A stretch of DNA of 64,000 nucleotides from Bacillota bacterium (lineage in GTDB: Bacteria; Bacillota; Clostridia; Christensenellales; UMGS416). Every line of letters starts with the position of its first letter. Position 1 is the first letter of the stretch. Below the pieces are notes generated by a model. It did not search any database. It worked only from the letters and a program-made list of their open reading frames with translations, and had not been told where the DNA came from. This document shows, one piece after another, positions 7,793 to 16,265 of this stretch. A program made the position numbers and the translations under genes. The DNA is taken from positions 186,001 to 250,000 of the forward strand of contig JAEWRW010000026.1 in NCBI GenBank assembly GCA_023398815.1, written 5' to 3'.

Positions 7793-8866
7793 ATGAAGCA
7801 TTCCAACGACCTAATCAAATACCTGAAAGCAATTTATGAATTGGAAAAGCAATGCTATGTGCTGGAGGGTCTGGTAAGGGCAGAAAGCACCAAAACCTGG
7901 CCAGAAATCCCCATGTCGCATAAGCCAGCTCTGATTGCGCAGGCCGAACCTCCCAAGAGGCGATCCTGGGTTACACACATCATCTCTTCTGTGTTTTTCG
8001 CACTGGTCGCAGCCCTGATTTCAGCCATTGTACTGTTCATCATCCTGTTCCTCTTTGTAGGCTGGGTCTATGACCAAAGAGGCATGGAAATGGATGAGAT
8101 CGCATCCATGTTCTTTGGCATATCCCGTAACGTTGGATTGGTCTTGTTTCCCTTGGTCTCCATTTGCATGATCATGAGAAAGCCAAGGAAGGATCGCATT
8201 GAGAAAAAGAAGTATGAGCAGGAACAGCGGGAGATCAACCGGAAGAACGGGGAAGCCATCGCCGCGTACAATCAAACGCTGGAAGATAGAAATGCCAAAT
8301 TGAAACAGAACGAACGATCTCAGGCTGTTTCACGTCAGAACATCGCATTGCTTAAAGCCAAATACAATGATGCCAAACTGCTTTTGCAAAAATACTACGA
8401 TCTGGATATCCTTTATATCAAGTATCGCGGTTTGGCAAGAGTCAGCAAATATCTTGAATTTCTTGAAAGCGGTATTTGCCATTCTTTGGAAGGGGCAGAT
8501 GGTGCCTATCGGCTTTGTGAGCAGACGATTCTCAAAGAGATTGAAATCGAAAACCAAGGCATCTTTATACAGAAACTATCGGAAACCGTGCAAAGCATTC
8601 ACGATATGAACAAGACCAACGTCATGATGTATCGCGCGCTTTGTGATGTAAACCAGAATATCACCAGCATCCAGAGTGGGTTTGAGCAACAGGGCCAGCT
8701 TCTAAAGGGGATGCAATCCAATCTAGCTTCCCTCGAGCAAAACGCCCATGCCACCGCTTACTTTTCGGAGGTGAGCGCAAAGAACAATCAGCTGCTCGCG
8801 GATTATGCGGGGTATCATGATTTTGTGCTGCGCCAAAAGAGGCTGGAAGAAGGCAAGTATTATTGA
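7793..8866 (+). CDS. Uncharacterised membrane protein with coiled coil
   Basis: A 357-aa protein I cannot assign to a named family. Residues 1-65 are a short soluble part; two membrane helices follow (HIISSVFFALVAALISAIVL near 75, GLVLFPLVSICMIM near 115). A long charged, probably coiled-coil segment (about 130-200, rich in K, E, Q) comes next. Then a conserved-looking block YIKYRGLARVSKYLEFLESG and LEGADGAYRLCEQ, and a C-terminal helical tail with regularly spaced Gln, Asn and Leu. The YRGL...GADGAY pattern resembles a widespread hypothetical family in Firmicutes that I remember without a function. Base composition is more AT-rich than the neighbours. Ribosome-binding site AAAGGAGG. Confidence 0.7.
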   Translation: MKHSNDLIKYLKAIYELEKQCYVLEGLVRAESTKTWPEIPMSHKPALIAQAEPPKRRSWVTHIISSVFFALVAALISAIVLFIILFLFVGWVYDQRGMEMDEIASMFFGISRNVGLVLFPLVSICMIMRKPRKDRIEKKKYEQEQREINRKNGEAIAAYNQTLEDRNAKLKQNERSQAVSRQNIALLKAKYNDAKLLLQKYYDLDILYIKYRGLARVSKYLEFLESGICHSLEGADGAYRLCEQTILKEIEIENQGIFIQKLSETVQSIHDMNKTNVMMYRALCDVNQNITSIQSGFEQQGQLLKGMQSNLASLEQNAHATAYFSEVSAKNNQLLADYAGYHDFVLRQKRLEEGKYY

Positions 8867-8907
8867 GGATGCAGCCCTGTGTCTCTCCATGAGCACGATA
8901 AGAAAAT

Positions 8908-8946
8908 GGACCCACCCCGTTAAAACAGTGGGGTGGGTCCTTGTTT
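8908..8946. terminator. Bidirectional intrinsic terminator
   Basis: GGACCCACCCC pairs with GGGGTGGGTCC, followed by TTGTTT on the plus strand and by ATTTTCTTAT on the minus strand. It separates the convergent membrane-protein and dapL genes. Confidence 0.9.
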
Positions 8947-9003
8947 CACCAAAACGAAACCGAATGAAATCGCCCACGGAGCGATCCCCTTCCATTTGTT
9001 TGC

Positions 9004-10236
9004 CTATTTGCCGCCGTTCTTCAACCGCTCAATGGCCCGGGCGGTGTTCTCCTGGCTGCCAAAGCCGGTCAGGCGCAGGTACCCCTCGCCGCAGGAGCCG
9101 AAGCCCGAGCCCGGTGTCCCCACGATGTTGTAGCGGTCCAGTAAGTGGTCGAAGTACTGCCAGGAGGTGAACCCCTCCGGAATGCGTAGCCACACATAGG
9201 GTGCGTTCTCGCCGCCGAAGACCTGGTGACCCATCTGCTCAAAGCAGGAGCGGATGGCGCTGGCGTTCTTCATGTAGTAGGCCACATTCTGGCGGATCTG
9301 CTCCTTGCCGTCGGGGGTGTAGATGGCCGCCGCCGCCTTCTGTATGATGTAGGCAACGCCGTTGAACATGGTGCTCTGCCGCCTGGCCCACAGCTTGTTG
9401 AGGGAAGCGGTGCCCCCCTCCTTGATGCGCCCCTTGATGTCCTTGGGCACCACGGTGTAGGAGCAGCGCACGCCGGTGAACCCCGCCGTCTTGGAGTAGC
9501 TGCGGAACTCCACCGCGACCTCCCGCGCGCCCTCAATCTCGTAGATGGAGTGGGGCAGGCTGTCGTCGCTGATGTAGGCCTCATAGGCGCTGTCAAAGAG
9601 GATGAGGCTGCCATGCCGCCGGGCATAATCGACCCACTTCTTGAGTTCCGTCCGGTTCATCACCGTGCCCGTCGGGTTGTTCGGGGAGCACAGGTAGATG
9701 ACGTCCACCTTGTGGCGCGGCAGGTCGGGTTGGAAGTCATTCTCCGCCAGGCAGGGCATCAGCCGGATGCGGGTGAACTTGCCGTCAGGCTGCACTTTGC
9801 CGCCGTTGCCGGCGATCACGTTGCTATCGAGGTACACCGGGTACACCGGGTCGGTGATGGCGATGATGTTGCCGGTGTCCAGCATGTTGGTAAAGTTGGC
9901 CGTGTCGTTCTTCGCCCCGTCGGAGACAAAGATTTCGTCCACGTCCACGTTGACACCGCGTGCCTTATAGTCATGCTCGGCGATGGCCTGCCGCAGAAAC
10001 TCGTAGCCACCGTCGGGGCTGTAGCCACGGAACGTCTCAGCATGGCCCTGCTCATCCACCGCTTCATGCAGGGCGGTCAGCACGGCCTTGGGCAGCGGCA
10101 GTGTCACGTCGCCGATGCCCATGCGGATGAGCTCAACGCCCGGATGGGCGGCTGTATACTCCCCCACCTTCCGCGCGACGGTGGAAAACAGGTAATTGTC
10201 TTGCAACAACTGGAAATTTCCGTTGGCCCAAATCAT
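9004..10236 (-). CDS. dapL: LL-diaminopimelate aminotransferase
   Basis: A 410-aa fold-type I PLP aminotransferase that converts tetrahydrodipicolinate directly to LL-2,6-diaminopimelate, with glutamate as amino donor, in lysine and peptidoglycan synthesis. The N-terminus NGNFQLLQDNYLFSTVARKV, the block MGIGDVTLPLP and the PLP-lysine region SYSKTAGFTGVRCSYTVVP are characteristic of DapL. The length is the family norm. AGGAGG precedes the ATG, which overlaps the dapF stop codon (ATGA). Adjacency to dapF, whose enzyme uses the product, supports the call. The operon ends at the bidirectional terminator near 8.9 kb. Confidence 0.95.
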   Translation of the reverse strand: MIWANGNFQLLQDNYLFSTVARKVGEYTAAHPGVELIRMGIGDVTLPLPKAVLTALHEAVDEQGHAETFRGYSPDGGYEFLRQAIAEHDYKARGVNVDVDEIFVSDGAKNDTANFTNMLDTGNIIAITDPVYPVYLDSNVIAGNGGKVQPDGKFTRIRLMPCLAENDFQPDLPRHKVDVIYLCSPNNPTGTVMNRTELKKWVDYARRHGSLILFDSAYEAYISDDSLPHSIYEIEGAREVAVEFRSYSKTAGFTGVRCSYTVVPKDIKGRIKEGGTASLNKLWARRQSTMFNGVAYIIQKAAAAIYTPDGKEQIRQNVAYYMKNASAIRSCFEQMGHQVFGGENAPYVWLRIPEGFTSWQYFDHLLDRYNIVGTPGSGFGSCGEGYLRLTGFGSQENTARAIERLKNGGK

Positions 10237-11096
10237 AGCGTTCCTCCTAACAAAGCGTCAATGTCAATCTCACCGGTAAAGACCTCCACCGCAGGCCCCG
10301 TCATAAAGACGCTGCCCTGCCGGTTCGGCCATTCAATCGTCAGCGTGCCACCGCGCAGCGCCACATCCACGAGGTCATCCACCAGCCCACGGGCCATCGA
10401 CACCACCGCCGTGGCGCAGGCGCCGGTGCCGCAGGCCATCGTCTCGCCGCTGCCCCGCTCCCACACCCGCATTTGGATACGACCCCGGTCGATCACCCGG
10501 GCGAACTCGATGTTGGCGCGCCGGGGGAACAGCGCATGGTTCTCCAACGCGGGGCCGATACGCGGCAGGTCAAGTGTCATCGGGTCGTCCACATAGGTGA
10601 CGGCGTGGGGGTTGCCCATGGAGGCACAGTGCAGCGTCCAGGTGCTCCCGTCGGCTTCGGCGGTCAGGTCAAAAGGCCGCTCCGCCGCCACCGGAATCTG
10701 CGGCGGGTCAAAGACCGGCGCGCCCATGTCCACCCTCACCCGATCAATTTTGCCGTCGGCACCGGGGAAGAGCTTCAGGCGCTTTACGCCGCCCAGCGTT
10801 TCGATGGTCAACTCGATCTTGCCGGTCAGCCCATGGTCGTGGGCGTACTTGCCCACGCAGCGTATGGCATTGCCGCACATCTCCGACTCGCTGCCGTCTA
10901 CACCATTGAACATGCGCATGCGGAAATCGCACTGCGCCGACGGGCAGATGAGGATGAGCCCGTCGCTGCCCACACCGGTGTGGCGGTCGGCCAGAGCCAC
11001 GGTGAGCCGGGGCAGCAGGCTTTCGTCCAGCGGCTCCGCCTTCACATCCACATAGACGTAATCGTTGGCCGCGCCATGCATTTTGGTGAATCGCAT
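10233..11096 (-). CDS. dapF: Diaminopimelate epimerase
   Basis: A 287-aa epimerase converting LL- to meso-diaminopimelate, the next step after DapL. Both catalytic cysteines are visible: SEMCGNAIR near residue 73 and ACGTGACA near residue 220. The start is the ATG giving MRFTKMHGAANDYVYVD, the usual family N-terminus, with GGAGG 8 nt upstream. An in-frame TTG at 11156, preceded by AGGAGG, could add 20 residues but would be unusual for DapF. First gene of a two-gene operon with dapL. Confidence 0.95.
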   Translation of the reverse strand: MRFTKMHGAANDYVYVDVKAEPLDESLLPRLTVALADRHTGVGSDGLILICPSAQCDFRMRMFNGVDGSESEMCGNAIRCVGKYAHDHGLTGKIELTIETLGGVKRLKLFPGADGKIDRVRVDMGAPVFDPPQIPVAAERPFDLTAEADGSTWTLHCASMGNPHAVTYVDDPMTLDLPRIGPALENHALFPRRANIEFARVIDRGRIQMRVWERGSGETMACGTGACATAVVSMARGLVDDLVDVALRGGTLTIEWPNRQGSVFMTGPAVEVFTGEIDIDALLGGTL

Positions 11097-11170
11097 TGGG
11101 GTAGTCCTCCACAGGCAAATGTGGGGTGCGCCATGGCTGCCACACAGGGGCAGCAAGGCGTAACCTCCTG

Positions 11171-11253
11171 GGGAGCGCCCCAAGTTTTGAAGGGAAAAAG
11201 TGCGCTCCCTGCATTTTAGCTACAGTATAGCAGAATCAATGCCCAAAATGCAA
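11171..11253 (-). promoter_or_regulatory. dapF promoter and leader hairpin
   Basis: Minus strand: TTGCAT (11253-11248), 18-nt spacer, TATACT (11229-11224) with an upstream TG. The leader then forms a hairpin with arms GGGAGCGC/GCGCTCCC (11171-11178 and 11202-11209). AGGAGG follows immediately, so the stem could influence ribosome access. No lysine riboswitch core was recognised. Confidence 0.6.
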
Positions 11254-11330
11254 GGGCTGCTTGCATGAAGGGCACCTCCTCCATTCACAGAAAATCCATG
11301 CCGCTCCCCCTCTGCATCGCATCGCCGCCA

Positions 11331-11339
11331 TGGTATAAT
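11331..11339 (+). promoter_or_regulatory. Extended -10 promoter
   Basis: TGGTATAAT. The expected transcription start near 11346 lies downstream of earlier in-frame start codons. This fixes the start of the next gene at the ATG after GGGGAGG. Confidence 0.7.
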
Positions 11340-11366
11340 ATGGGAAATCAGGGGAGGTTGACCGAC

Positions 11367-12614
11367 ATGCAGATGAGCGCGGTACAGCTGGGCGCGGGGG
11401 GCCGGGCCACCCAAACCTATGGGCCTTACGCCATGCAGCACCCGGAGCAGTTGACCATCACGGCGGTGGCGGAAAAAGACGAGGGGCGGCTGGCTGTGTT
11501 TGCAGACCAGCACGGGGTTGCCGCCGACCGGCGCTTCGGCGATTGGCGCGAGTTGCTGGCTGGCGAGCGGCTGGCCGATTGTGCGCTGCTCTGTCTACCA
11601 GCCGACGAACAGCCCGCCTGTGCCCAGGCCGCGCTGGAGCGGGGCTATCACGTGTTGCTGGAGTCCCCCCTCGGGGTCGATCTTTCCCACATCTCCAGCA
11701 TTGGGCGGCAAGTTCTGGCCAACCCCGAAAGTGTTGTATTGGTAGGCAACGAACTGCGTCATTCGGCGCTGTTCTCTACGGTCAAGCAGCTCATTGGCAA
11801 GGGGTGCATCGGCCAGCCGCTGTCGCTGACGCTGACCACCGGTATGGAGCATATCCATTACTCCCATGCGGCGGTGCGGTCCGGCAGCGCCACGTCGGCT
11901 GTGTCGCCGTTGCTGACCATCGGCTGGCAAGGGATGGCTTTGCTCACCGAGATCGCCGGAGGCCAGGCCGAGAGTGTCTGCGCACGCGGAGCCCTCAGCT
12001 TCTTCACGGCTGGCAACGCGCCGGAGGGCGCACCGGAGCGATGCTTGGAGGGATGCCCCGCCGAGCACACCTGCCCCTACTTCGCCCCGCGCATCTACCT
12101 GACACCCAACACCAGCTGGCCCGTCGACACCATCAGCGCCGACCTCAGCTTTGAGGGGCGTCGCCGCGCGCTGCTGGCCGGCCCCTATGGCCGCTGCGTG
12201 TTCCGCTGCGCCAACACCTCAGACGACCATCTGACCGCGCTGGTGTCCTTCGACAATGGCGCGCTGGCCACGCTGACGATCAGCGCCTTCGCCATGACCA
12301 GCGACCGGACGCTGCACGTCATGGGCTCCTGCGGGGAGCTGCGTGCCTCCCAGCAGGCTGACACCATCGAAATCAGCGACTTCCTGACCGGCCAGACCGA
12401 GATCATCTCCGTCGACCGCAGCACCCTGCCGCCCGAAGACAGCGAGGGAGTGCTGCTGCAGTTTCTAAACGCCGTGGCTGCCGGGCAGACCTCGGTGCCC
12501 CATCCCGATGTGGACATTGAGGCGCAACTGCTGGCGGCGGCAGCCGAACACTCCCGCCGCGATGCCGGTGCGGTGGACATTGCCGCCTTCCGCAAGACGG
12601 CCCTGCAACAATAA
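11367..12614 (+). CDS. Gfo/Idh/MocA-family oxidoreductase (atypical)
   Basis: A 415-aa protein with an N-terminal Rossmann domain (VQLGAGGRATQTYGPYA) and the C-terminal Gfo/Idh/MocA alpha/beta domain. The conserved EKP motif at the end of the Rossmann part, which normally supplies a catalytic Lys, reads ESPLGVD here, so Lys is replaced by Ser. Around residue 225 there is a cysteine cluster, CLEGCPAEHTC, known from a subset of this family and possibly a metal site. Start ATG chosen by GGGGAGG and by the promoter position. Substrate unknown. Monocistronic, ended by the hairpin at 12633. Confidence 0.8.
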   Translation: MQMSAVQLGAGGRATQTYGPYAMQHPEQLTITAVAEKDEGRLAVFADQHGVAADRRFGDWRELLAGERLADCALLCLPADEQPACAQAALERGYHVLLESPLGVDLSHISSIGRQVLANPESVVLVGNELRHSALFSTVKQLIGKGCIGQPLSLTLTTGMEHIHYSHAAVRSGSATSAVSPLLTIGWQGMALLTEIAGGQAESVCARGALSFFTAGNAPEGAPERCLEGCPAEHTCPYFAPRIYLTPNTSWPVDTISADLSFEGRRRALLAGPYGRCVFRCANTSDDHLTALVSFDNGALATLTISAFAMTSDRTLHVMGSCGELRASQQADTIEISDFLTGQTEIISVDRSTLPPEDSEGVLLQFLNAVAAGQTSVPHPDVDIEAQLLAAAAEHSRRDAGAVDIAAFRKTALQQ

Positions 12615-12632
12615 GCAATCGGCAAAACAAAA

Positions 12633-12656
12633 GCCCGCTTCCCCACGGAAGCGGGC
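12633..12656. terminator. Bidirectional terminator
   Basis: GCCCGCTTCC/GGAAGCGGGC with a CCAC loop. The minus strand continues TTTTGTTTTG (terminates lrgB), the plus strand CTTTGTG. Confidence 0.85.
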
Positions 12657-12675
12657 CTTTGTGTCATCTACCTGC

Positions 12676-13353
12676 TTACAGAAACAACGAATACACCACT
12701 GTGAACAGACCAGCCAGGCCGATGGCAATGCCGCTCATCGCGCCCTCGGTCTCCCCCAGTTCCAGGGCCTTGGTGGTACCCACAGCGTGGCTGGCCGTGC
12801 CGATGGCAAGGCCAGCCTCCACCGGGTCCTTCACACGGAAGAGCCGAAGGAGCAACGGAGCAAACACCGCCCCCAGTATGCCGGTGAACACCACCGCCGC
12901 CACCGTGACCGGCACGATTCCCCCGTGCTGGCGGGAAAGCTCCATGGCGATGGGTGTAGTGACCGACTTGGGCAGCAGGGTAAACGTCAGTTCATCGCCC
13001 AAGCCAAAGAGCCGGCTGAGCCCCCACACGCTGCCCATGGAGACCGCCGCGCCCACCGCCGTGCCGCACAGCACCGGCAGCAGGTTGCGGCGGAGTACAT
13101 CCATGCGCCGGTGGATGGCCAGCGCCAGCGATGCCGTGGCCGGCCCCAGGAAGAGCGAGATCAGCCCCGCGCCGCTCTGATAGTGTTCCAGCGGGATGTG
13201 AAACACCAGCAGCACGGCGATGACCAGAGCGATGGCGATGAAGAGCGGGTTGGCCAGGGGGCTGCGCAGCTTCCGGTTGACCCACAGGCCCACGGCATAG
13301 GCCCCGATGGACAGCGCCACGCCAAAGGTGGGAAGGTTGGTCCACTCACTCAT
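12676..13353 (-). CDS. lrgB: LrgB/CidB-family membrane protein
   Basis: A 225-aa multi-helix membrane protein with the family hallmark LLPKSVTTPIAMELSRQHGG and a C-terminal block EAGLAIGTASHAVGT. LrgB-type proteins act with LrgA in modulating murein hydrolase activity, autolysis or export of fermentation end products such as pyruvate, depending on the species. The start ATG overlaps the lrgA stop (ATGA). The downstream hairpin at 12633 ends the operon. No LytSR-type regulator is present in the window. Confidence 0.9.
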   Translation of the reverse strand: MSEWTNLPTFGVALSIGAYAVGLWVNRKLRSPLANPLFIAIALVIAVLLVFHIPLEHYQSGAGLISLFLGPATASLALAIHRRMDVLRRNLLPVLCGTAVGAAVSMGSVWGLSRLFGLGDELTFTLLPKSVTTPIAMELSRQHGGIVPVTVAAVVFTGILGAVFAPLLLRLFRVKDPVEAGLAIGTASHAVGTTKALELGETEGAMSGIAIGLAGLFTVVYSLFL

Positions 13354-13718
13354 TGCCGCTCCCCCCTCAACCTGTTTTGCAGGGCCACCACCGCCCGCAC
13401 GGTGAACGCCGTGGCTGCAAATGTCAGCACCAGCGTGACCACGCAGATGAAAAGCAAAATCCAAACGGTGCCGCGGATGGCCGAGAACTGCGCCAGGATG
13501 CCCACCCCAGCCGGCAGGAAGAAAAACGCCATGTTCCCCAGCAGGAAGTCTCCCGCCCCGGCAACGGCTTCCTCCCGCAAGAGCTTGGTGGAGAGCAGCA
13601 GAAACAGGAAAAGCATGGCGAGCACACTGCCCGGCACGGGCACCGGCAACACCAGTGCCACGCCCTCGCCCACCAGGCACAGGGCCAATAGAATGCCAAA
13701 TTGTTGTATGAGTTTCAT
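13350..13718 (-). CDS. lrgA: LrgA/CidA-family holin-like membrane protein
   Basis: A 122-aa protein with four predicted membrane helices and the family signature LVLPVPVPGSVLAMLFLF, followed by FFLPAGVGI. It is the usual partner of LrgB and overlaps it by 4 nt. GAGGAA precedes the ATG. An extended -10 (TGGTATGAT, minus strand 13756-13748) lies about 30 nt upstream. Holin or antiholin activity is inferred from the family. Confidence 0.9.
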   Translation of the reverse strand: MKLIQQFGILLALCLVGEGVALVLPVPVPGSVLAMLFLFLLLSTKLLREEAVAGAGDFLLGNMAFFFLPAGVGILAQFSAIRGTVWILLFICVVTLVLTFAATAFTVRAVVALQNRLRGERQ

Positions 13719-13800
13719 GGTTCCTCACGTTTTGTCAGGGTACGATCATCATACCACCACAAAGCAAATTCTTTTGGGCCTTGTGCAAGGATAGGGTCTC

Positions 13801-14378
13801 TTAGCGTTTGGTACCGCGGGCCGGAAAATACCTTGCATCAACCACCCGATCCGCCCGAAGTTGCCAAAATGTGGCCTGGACGTACCGGCTGGACTGCCCC
13901 CGAGGAGGGTGGATTTGAAACACTCGTTTCCAGGAGATCCGCTTCTCCTCCTCCCTCTGTGTCGCCGGAAGGGCGTCGAGCCATCTTTCCTCGTCCTCCA
14001 ACGCCGAAGGATCCTCTTTAGCGCTGCAATACCAATGGTTGAGCACAAGTGCCACAATTCTTCATCGCTGAGAAGCACGTCGCTCGTTGGCATGTCAAGC
14101 TCTAGGCATACATGCTCTTGGCCATATGAACGGAACTCCAAACGATGGAGACCAGGCTTACGGTTTCGACCATCCAGCCTATACCAAGCCCAAAACGGAT
14201 ATCGCGCCCCTGCGGGTGGTGGCCCGAGTCGATCTCCCATTTCACCAGCCATCCACTCGTAGGCTTTGGTGATGGATGGATCCGATTGTGCGAAGCTCGA
14301 GAGTGCCTGGCAGTGGACAATGCCATCAACCAGCAATCGCTGGTAACACGTAACCGTCTGAACCGTCCACAACCGCAT
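13801..14378 (-). pseudogene. DUF3841 protein, disrupted by a -1 frameshift
   Basis: The first part reads MRLWTVQTVTCYQRLLVDG with GPPPAGARYPFWAWYRLDG, a clear DUF3841 N-terminal half. At about 14055 the frame changes: SDEELWH continues in frame as LCSTIG, but the neighbouring frame gives LVLNHWYCSAKED and later RYVQATFWQLRADRVVDARYF, the expected second half. One missing T (CAC TT GTG for CAC TTT GTG) explains it. Either a real single-base deletion or a sequencing error. Function of DUF3841 is unknown. Composition is less GC-rich than neighbours. Confidence 0.8.
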
Positions 14379-14410
14379 AACGTCACCCGCTTCCTGCAAT
14401 CAAACGAAAC

Positions 14411-15058
14411 CTACAGAGAAAAGAGGATGTCCTTCGCTTCCCACAAATCCTTGACCAGCCAGTCGGCCAGGTGCTCCCCATCACCCTCGGGCCGCACCAG
14501 GTCGGGTACCCAGATGGTGCGCATACCGGCGTCGCGCGCCCCACGCAGGCCGGCCGGCGAATCCTCCAGCACGACGCAATGGGCCGGGTCAGCCCCCACG
14601 CGCTGGGCAGAGAGCAGGAAGATATCCGGCGCGGGCTTGCCGTTGGTGATCTCATCCCCACAGGCCGAGCCAGAGAAGTACCCCAGCAACCTCGCCTTGG
14701 TCAGCCGCCGCTCGGCCCCCTCCCGGGTGGTGGAGGTCGCAAGCCCCATGGGCACGCCTCGCTCCTTGAGGGCCGCCAGCAACTCCGCTGCGCCGGGCTT
14801 GATGACGAGATCCGTCTCCAGCAGGCGGTGGTAGATGCCCTGTACCTCCCGCTGCAGGGCCGGGAAGTCCTCCTCCCCACCGGGCAGCGCCGCCGCGATG
14901 ATGCGCCGGGTGCGCTCCCAGTCCACGCCGATCGTCTCCAGCACCGTCGCCTCGCTCAGCTCCGCCCCCAGGGCCGCCGCGCCTTCCATCCACGCCCGCA
15001 ACGCCAGCCGCTCGGTATCGAGCAGCAATCCATCCATGTCAAAGAGTACCGCTTCCAT
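14411..15058 (-). CDS. HAD-superfamily phosphatase, beta-phosphoglucomutase-like
   Basis: A 215-aa HAD subfamily IA enzyme: motif I FDMDGLLLDTE at residue 6, motif II LATSTTREG near 110, motif III Lys in NGKPAPDIF near 146, motif IV VLEDSPAG near 168. It acts in the cytoplasm on a small phosphorylated metabolite, either as phosphatase or phosphoglucomutase. The start is the ATG directly before motif I, with GGGGGGCGG upstream; a longer in-frame reading would cross its own promoter. Divergent from the M42 peptidase operon. Confidence 0.85.
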   Translation of the reverse strand: MEAVLFDMDGLLLDTERLALRAWMEGAAALGAELSEATVLETIGVDWERTRRIIAAALPGGEEDFPALQREVQGIYHRLLETDLVIKPGAAELLAALKERGVPMGLATSTTREGAERRLTKARLLGYFSGSACGDEITNGKPAPDIFLLSAQRVGADPAHCVVLEDSPAGLRGARDAGMRTIWVPDLVRPEGDGEHLADWLVKDLWEAKDILFSL

Positions 15059-15087
15059 TTCCGCCCCCCATTTACAATCTGTTCCCC

Positions 15088-15116
15088 ATTCTAACAGCCT
15101 ACCGCCACACTGACCA
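15088..15116 (-). promoter_or_regulatory. Promoter of the HAD-IA phosphatase gene
   Basis: Minus strand: TGGTCA, 17-nt spacer, TAGAAT preceded by TGT (extended -10). Confidence 0.6.
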
Positions 15117-15155
15117 GCCCTGCCTACCCCAATGGGCCGAAAATGCCCCGCGGCA

Positions 15156-15184
15156 TGGTATAATTTGGCCCAGAATGGTATAAT
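15156..15184 (+). promoter_or_regulatory. Tandem extended -10 elements for the peptidase operon
   Basis: ATGGTATAAT occurs twice, the TATAAT boxes at 15159-15164 and 15179-15184, exactly 20 bp apart. Either can serve the operon, and neither has a good -35. The first ATG after CACGGAGGATCGCA starts the first peptidase gene. Confidence 0.65.
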
Positions 15185-15218
15185 CTGCAAGATACTGAAT
15201 AGGACACGGAGGATCGCA

Positions 15219-16265
15219 ATGCCAGACAGCATCACCGAATTCCTGCGGGAGTCCACCGCCATCCCCGGCCTGACGGGCTTTGAAAAGCCCTCGGCCGACT
15301 TGGCGCGCCAGTGGTTTGGCCGCTGGAGCCAGGATGTGTGGCAGGACGCCTTTCACAACACCTTCGCCCGCATGGGCGGCAACGGCCCCAAGGTAATGGT
15401 GGCCGCCCACAGCGACGGGCTGGGCCTGATGGTTCGCTCCATCGAGGACGACGGTTTCCTCGGCTTTGTCACCATCGGCGGGTTCGACCCGCGGGTGCTG
15501 CCGGGGCTGGAGGTCACCGTCCACGGCCGGGCCGGCGACTATTTTGGCCTGGTGGCCATCAAGCCCCCCCACGTGCTGAGCGAAGAGGACAGAAAAAAGG
15601 TATTGACCGTACCAGAGCTCTTCATCGACATCGGCTACCCCGCCCAAAAGGTGCGGGAACTGGTGCAGGTGGGCGACATCGTGTCGCTGCGCCAGCCGCT
15701 GGCCACCCTGGCCGGTGATGTGCTGACGGGCCGCGCCATCGATGACCGGGCCGGCATCGCCGTGATGCTGGAGGCCATGCGCCTGCTGCGCAAGAAACCC
15801 TGCGCCGCCGACGTGGTCTTCACCGCCACCACCCGGGAGGAGGTCGGCGGCTACGGCGCCATGCAGGGTGCCTTCGCCCTGCAGCCCGATCTGGCCGTCG
15901 TCATTGACGTGACCCACGCCTACATCAACAAGAGCGACAACCCCAAGATGGTACCCTATGACCGCATCGCCCTGGCTGAGGGGCCAGTGTTGGATCGTCG
16001 CCTTGCCCTGCGTGCCGAGAAGCTTGCCAAGGCCGCCCAGATTCCGCTGGCCATCGAGGTCATCCCCGGTGACACCAGCACCGATGGCGACGGCATCATG
16101 CTCTCGCGCTCCGGCGTGCCCTTCCTGCTGCTGTCGCTGCCGCTGCGCTACATGCACACCACGGTGGAGAGCCTGCACCGCGACGTCGTCGCCCAGGGAG
16201 GCAAGCTGCTGGCGCACTTCCTCAGGGAGATCAACTCGGATTGGGAGGAATGGCCGTGTATCTGA
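15219..16265 (+). CDS. M42-family metallopeptidase, divergent paralogue
   Basis: A 348-aa M42 (glutamyl aminopeptidase/endoglucanase-type) peptidase. Two-metal ligands are recognisable: AAHSDG near residue 66, GRAIDDRAG near 171, TTREEVGG near 205 (catalytic and ligand Glu), VIDVTHA near 228 and RYMHT near 311. It is divergent from its two neighbours: AHMDE is AHSDG and GGTDA is DTSTD, so specificity may differ. The start ATG follows CGGAGG, downstream of two -10 elements. First of five genes that probably form one peptide and amino acid catabolism operon. Confidence 0.85.
   Translation: MPDSITEFLRESTAIPGLTGFEKPSADLARQWFGRWSQDVWQDAFHNTFARMGGNGPKVMVAAHSDGLGLMVRSIEDDGFLGFVTIGGFDPRVLPGLEVTVHGRAGDYFGLVAIKPPHVLSEEDRKKVLTVPELFIDIGYPAQKVRELVQVGDIVSLRQPLATLAGDVLTGRAIDDRAGIAVMLEAMRLLRKKPCAADVVFTATTREEVGGYGAMQGAFALQPDLAVVIDVTHAYINKSDNPKMVPYDRIALAEGPVLDRRLALRAEKLAKAAQIPLAIEVIPGDTSTDGDGIMLSRSGVPFLLLSLPLRYMHTTVESLHRDVVAQGGKLLAHFLREINSDWEEWPCI

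Noticed and set aside
11097..11253. Lysine riboswitch upstream of dapF
   Set aside because: The leader is too short and lacks the five-helix lysine fold; only one hairpin is evident.
11265..11366. N-terminal extension of the Gfo/Idh/MocA protein
   Set aside because: It would begin upstream of the promoter -10 and has no family similarity; the ATG after GGGGAGG is used.
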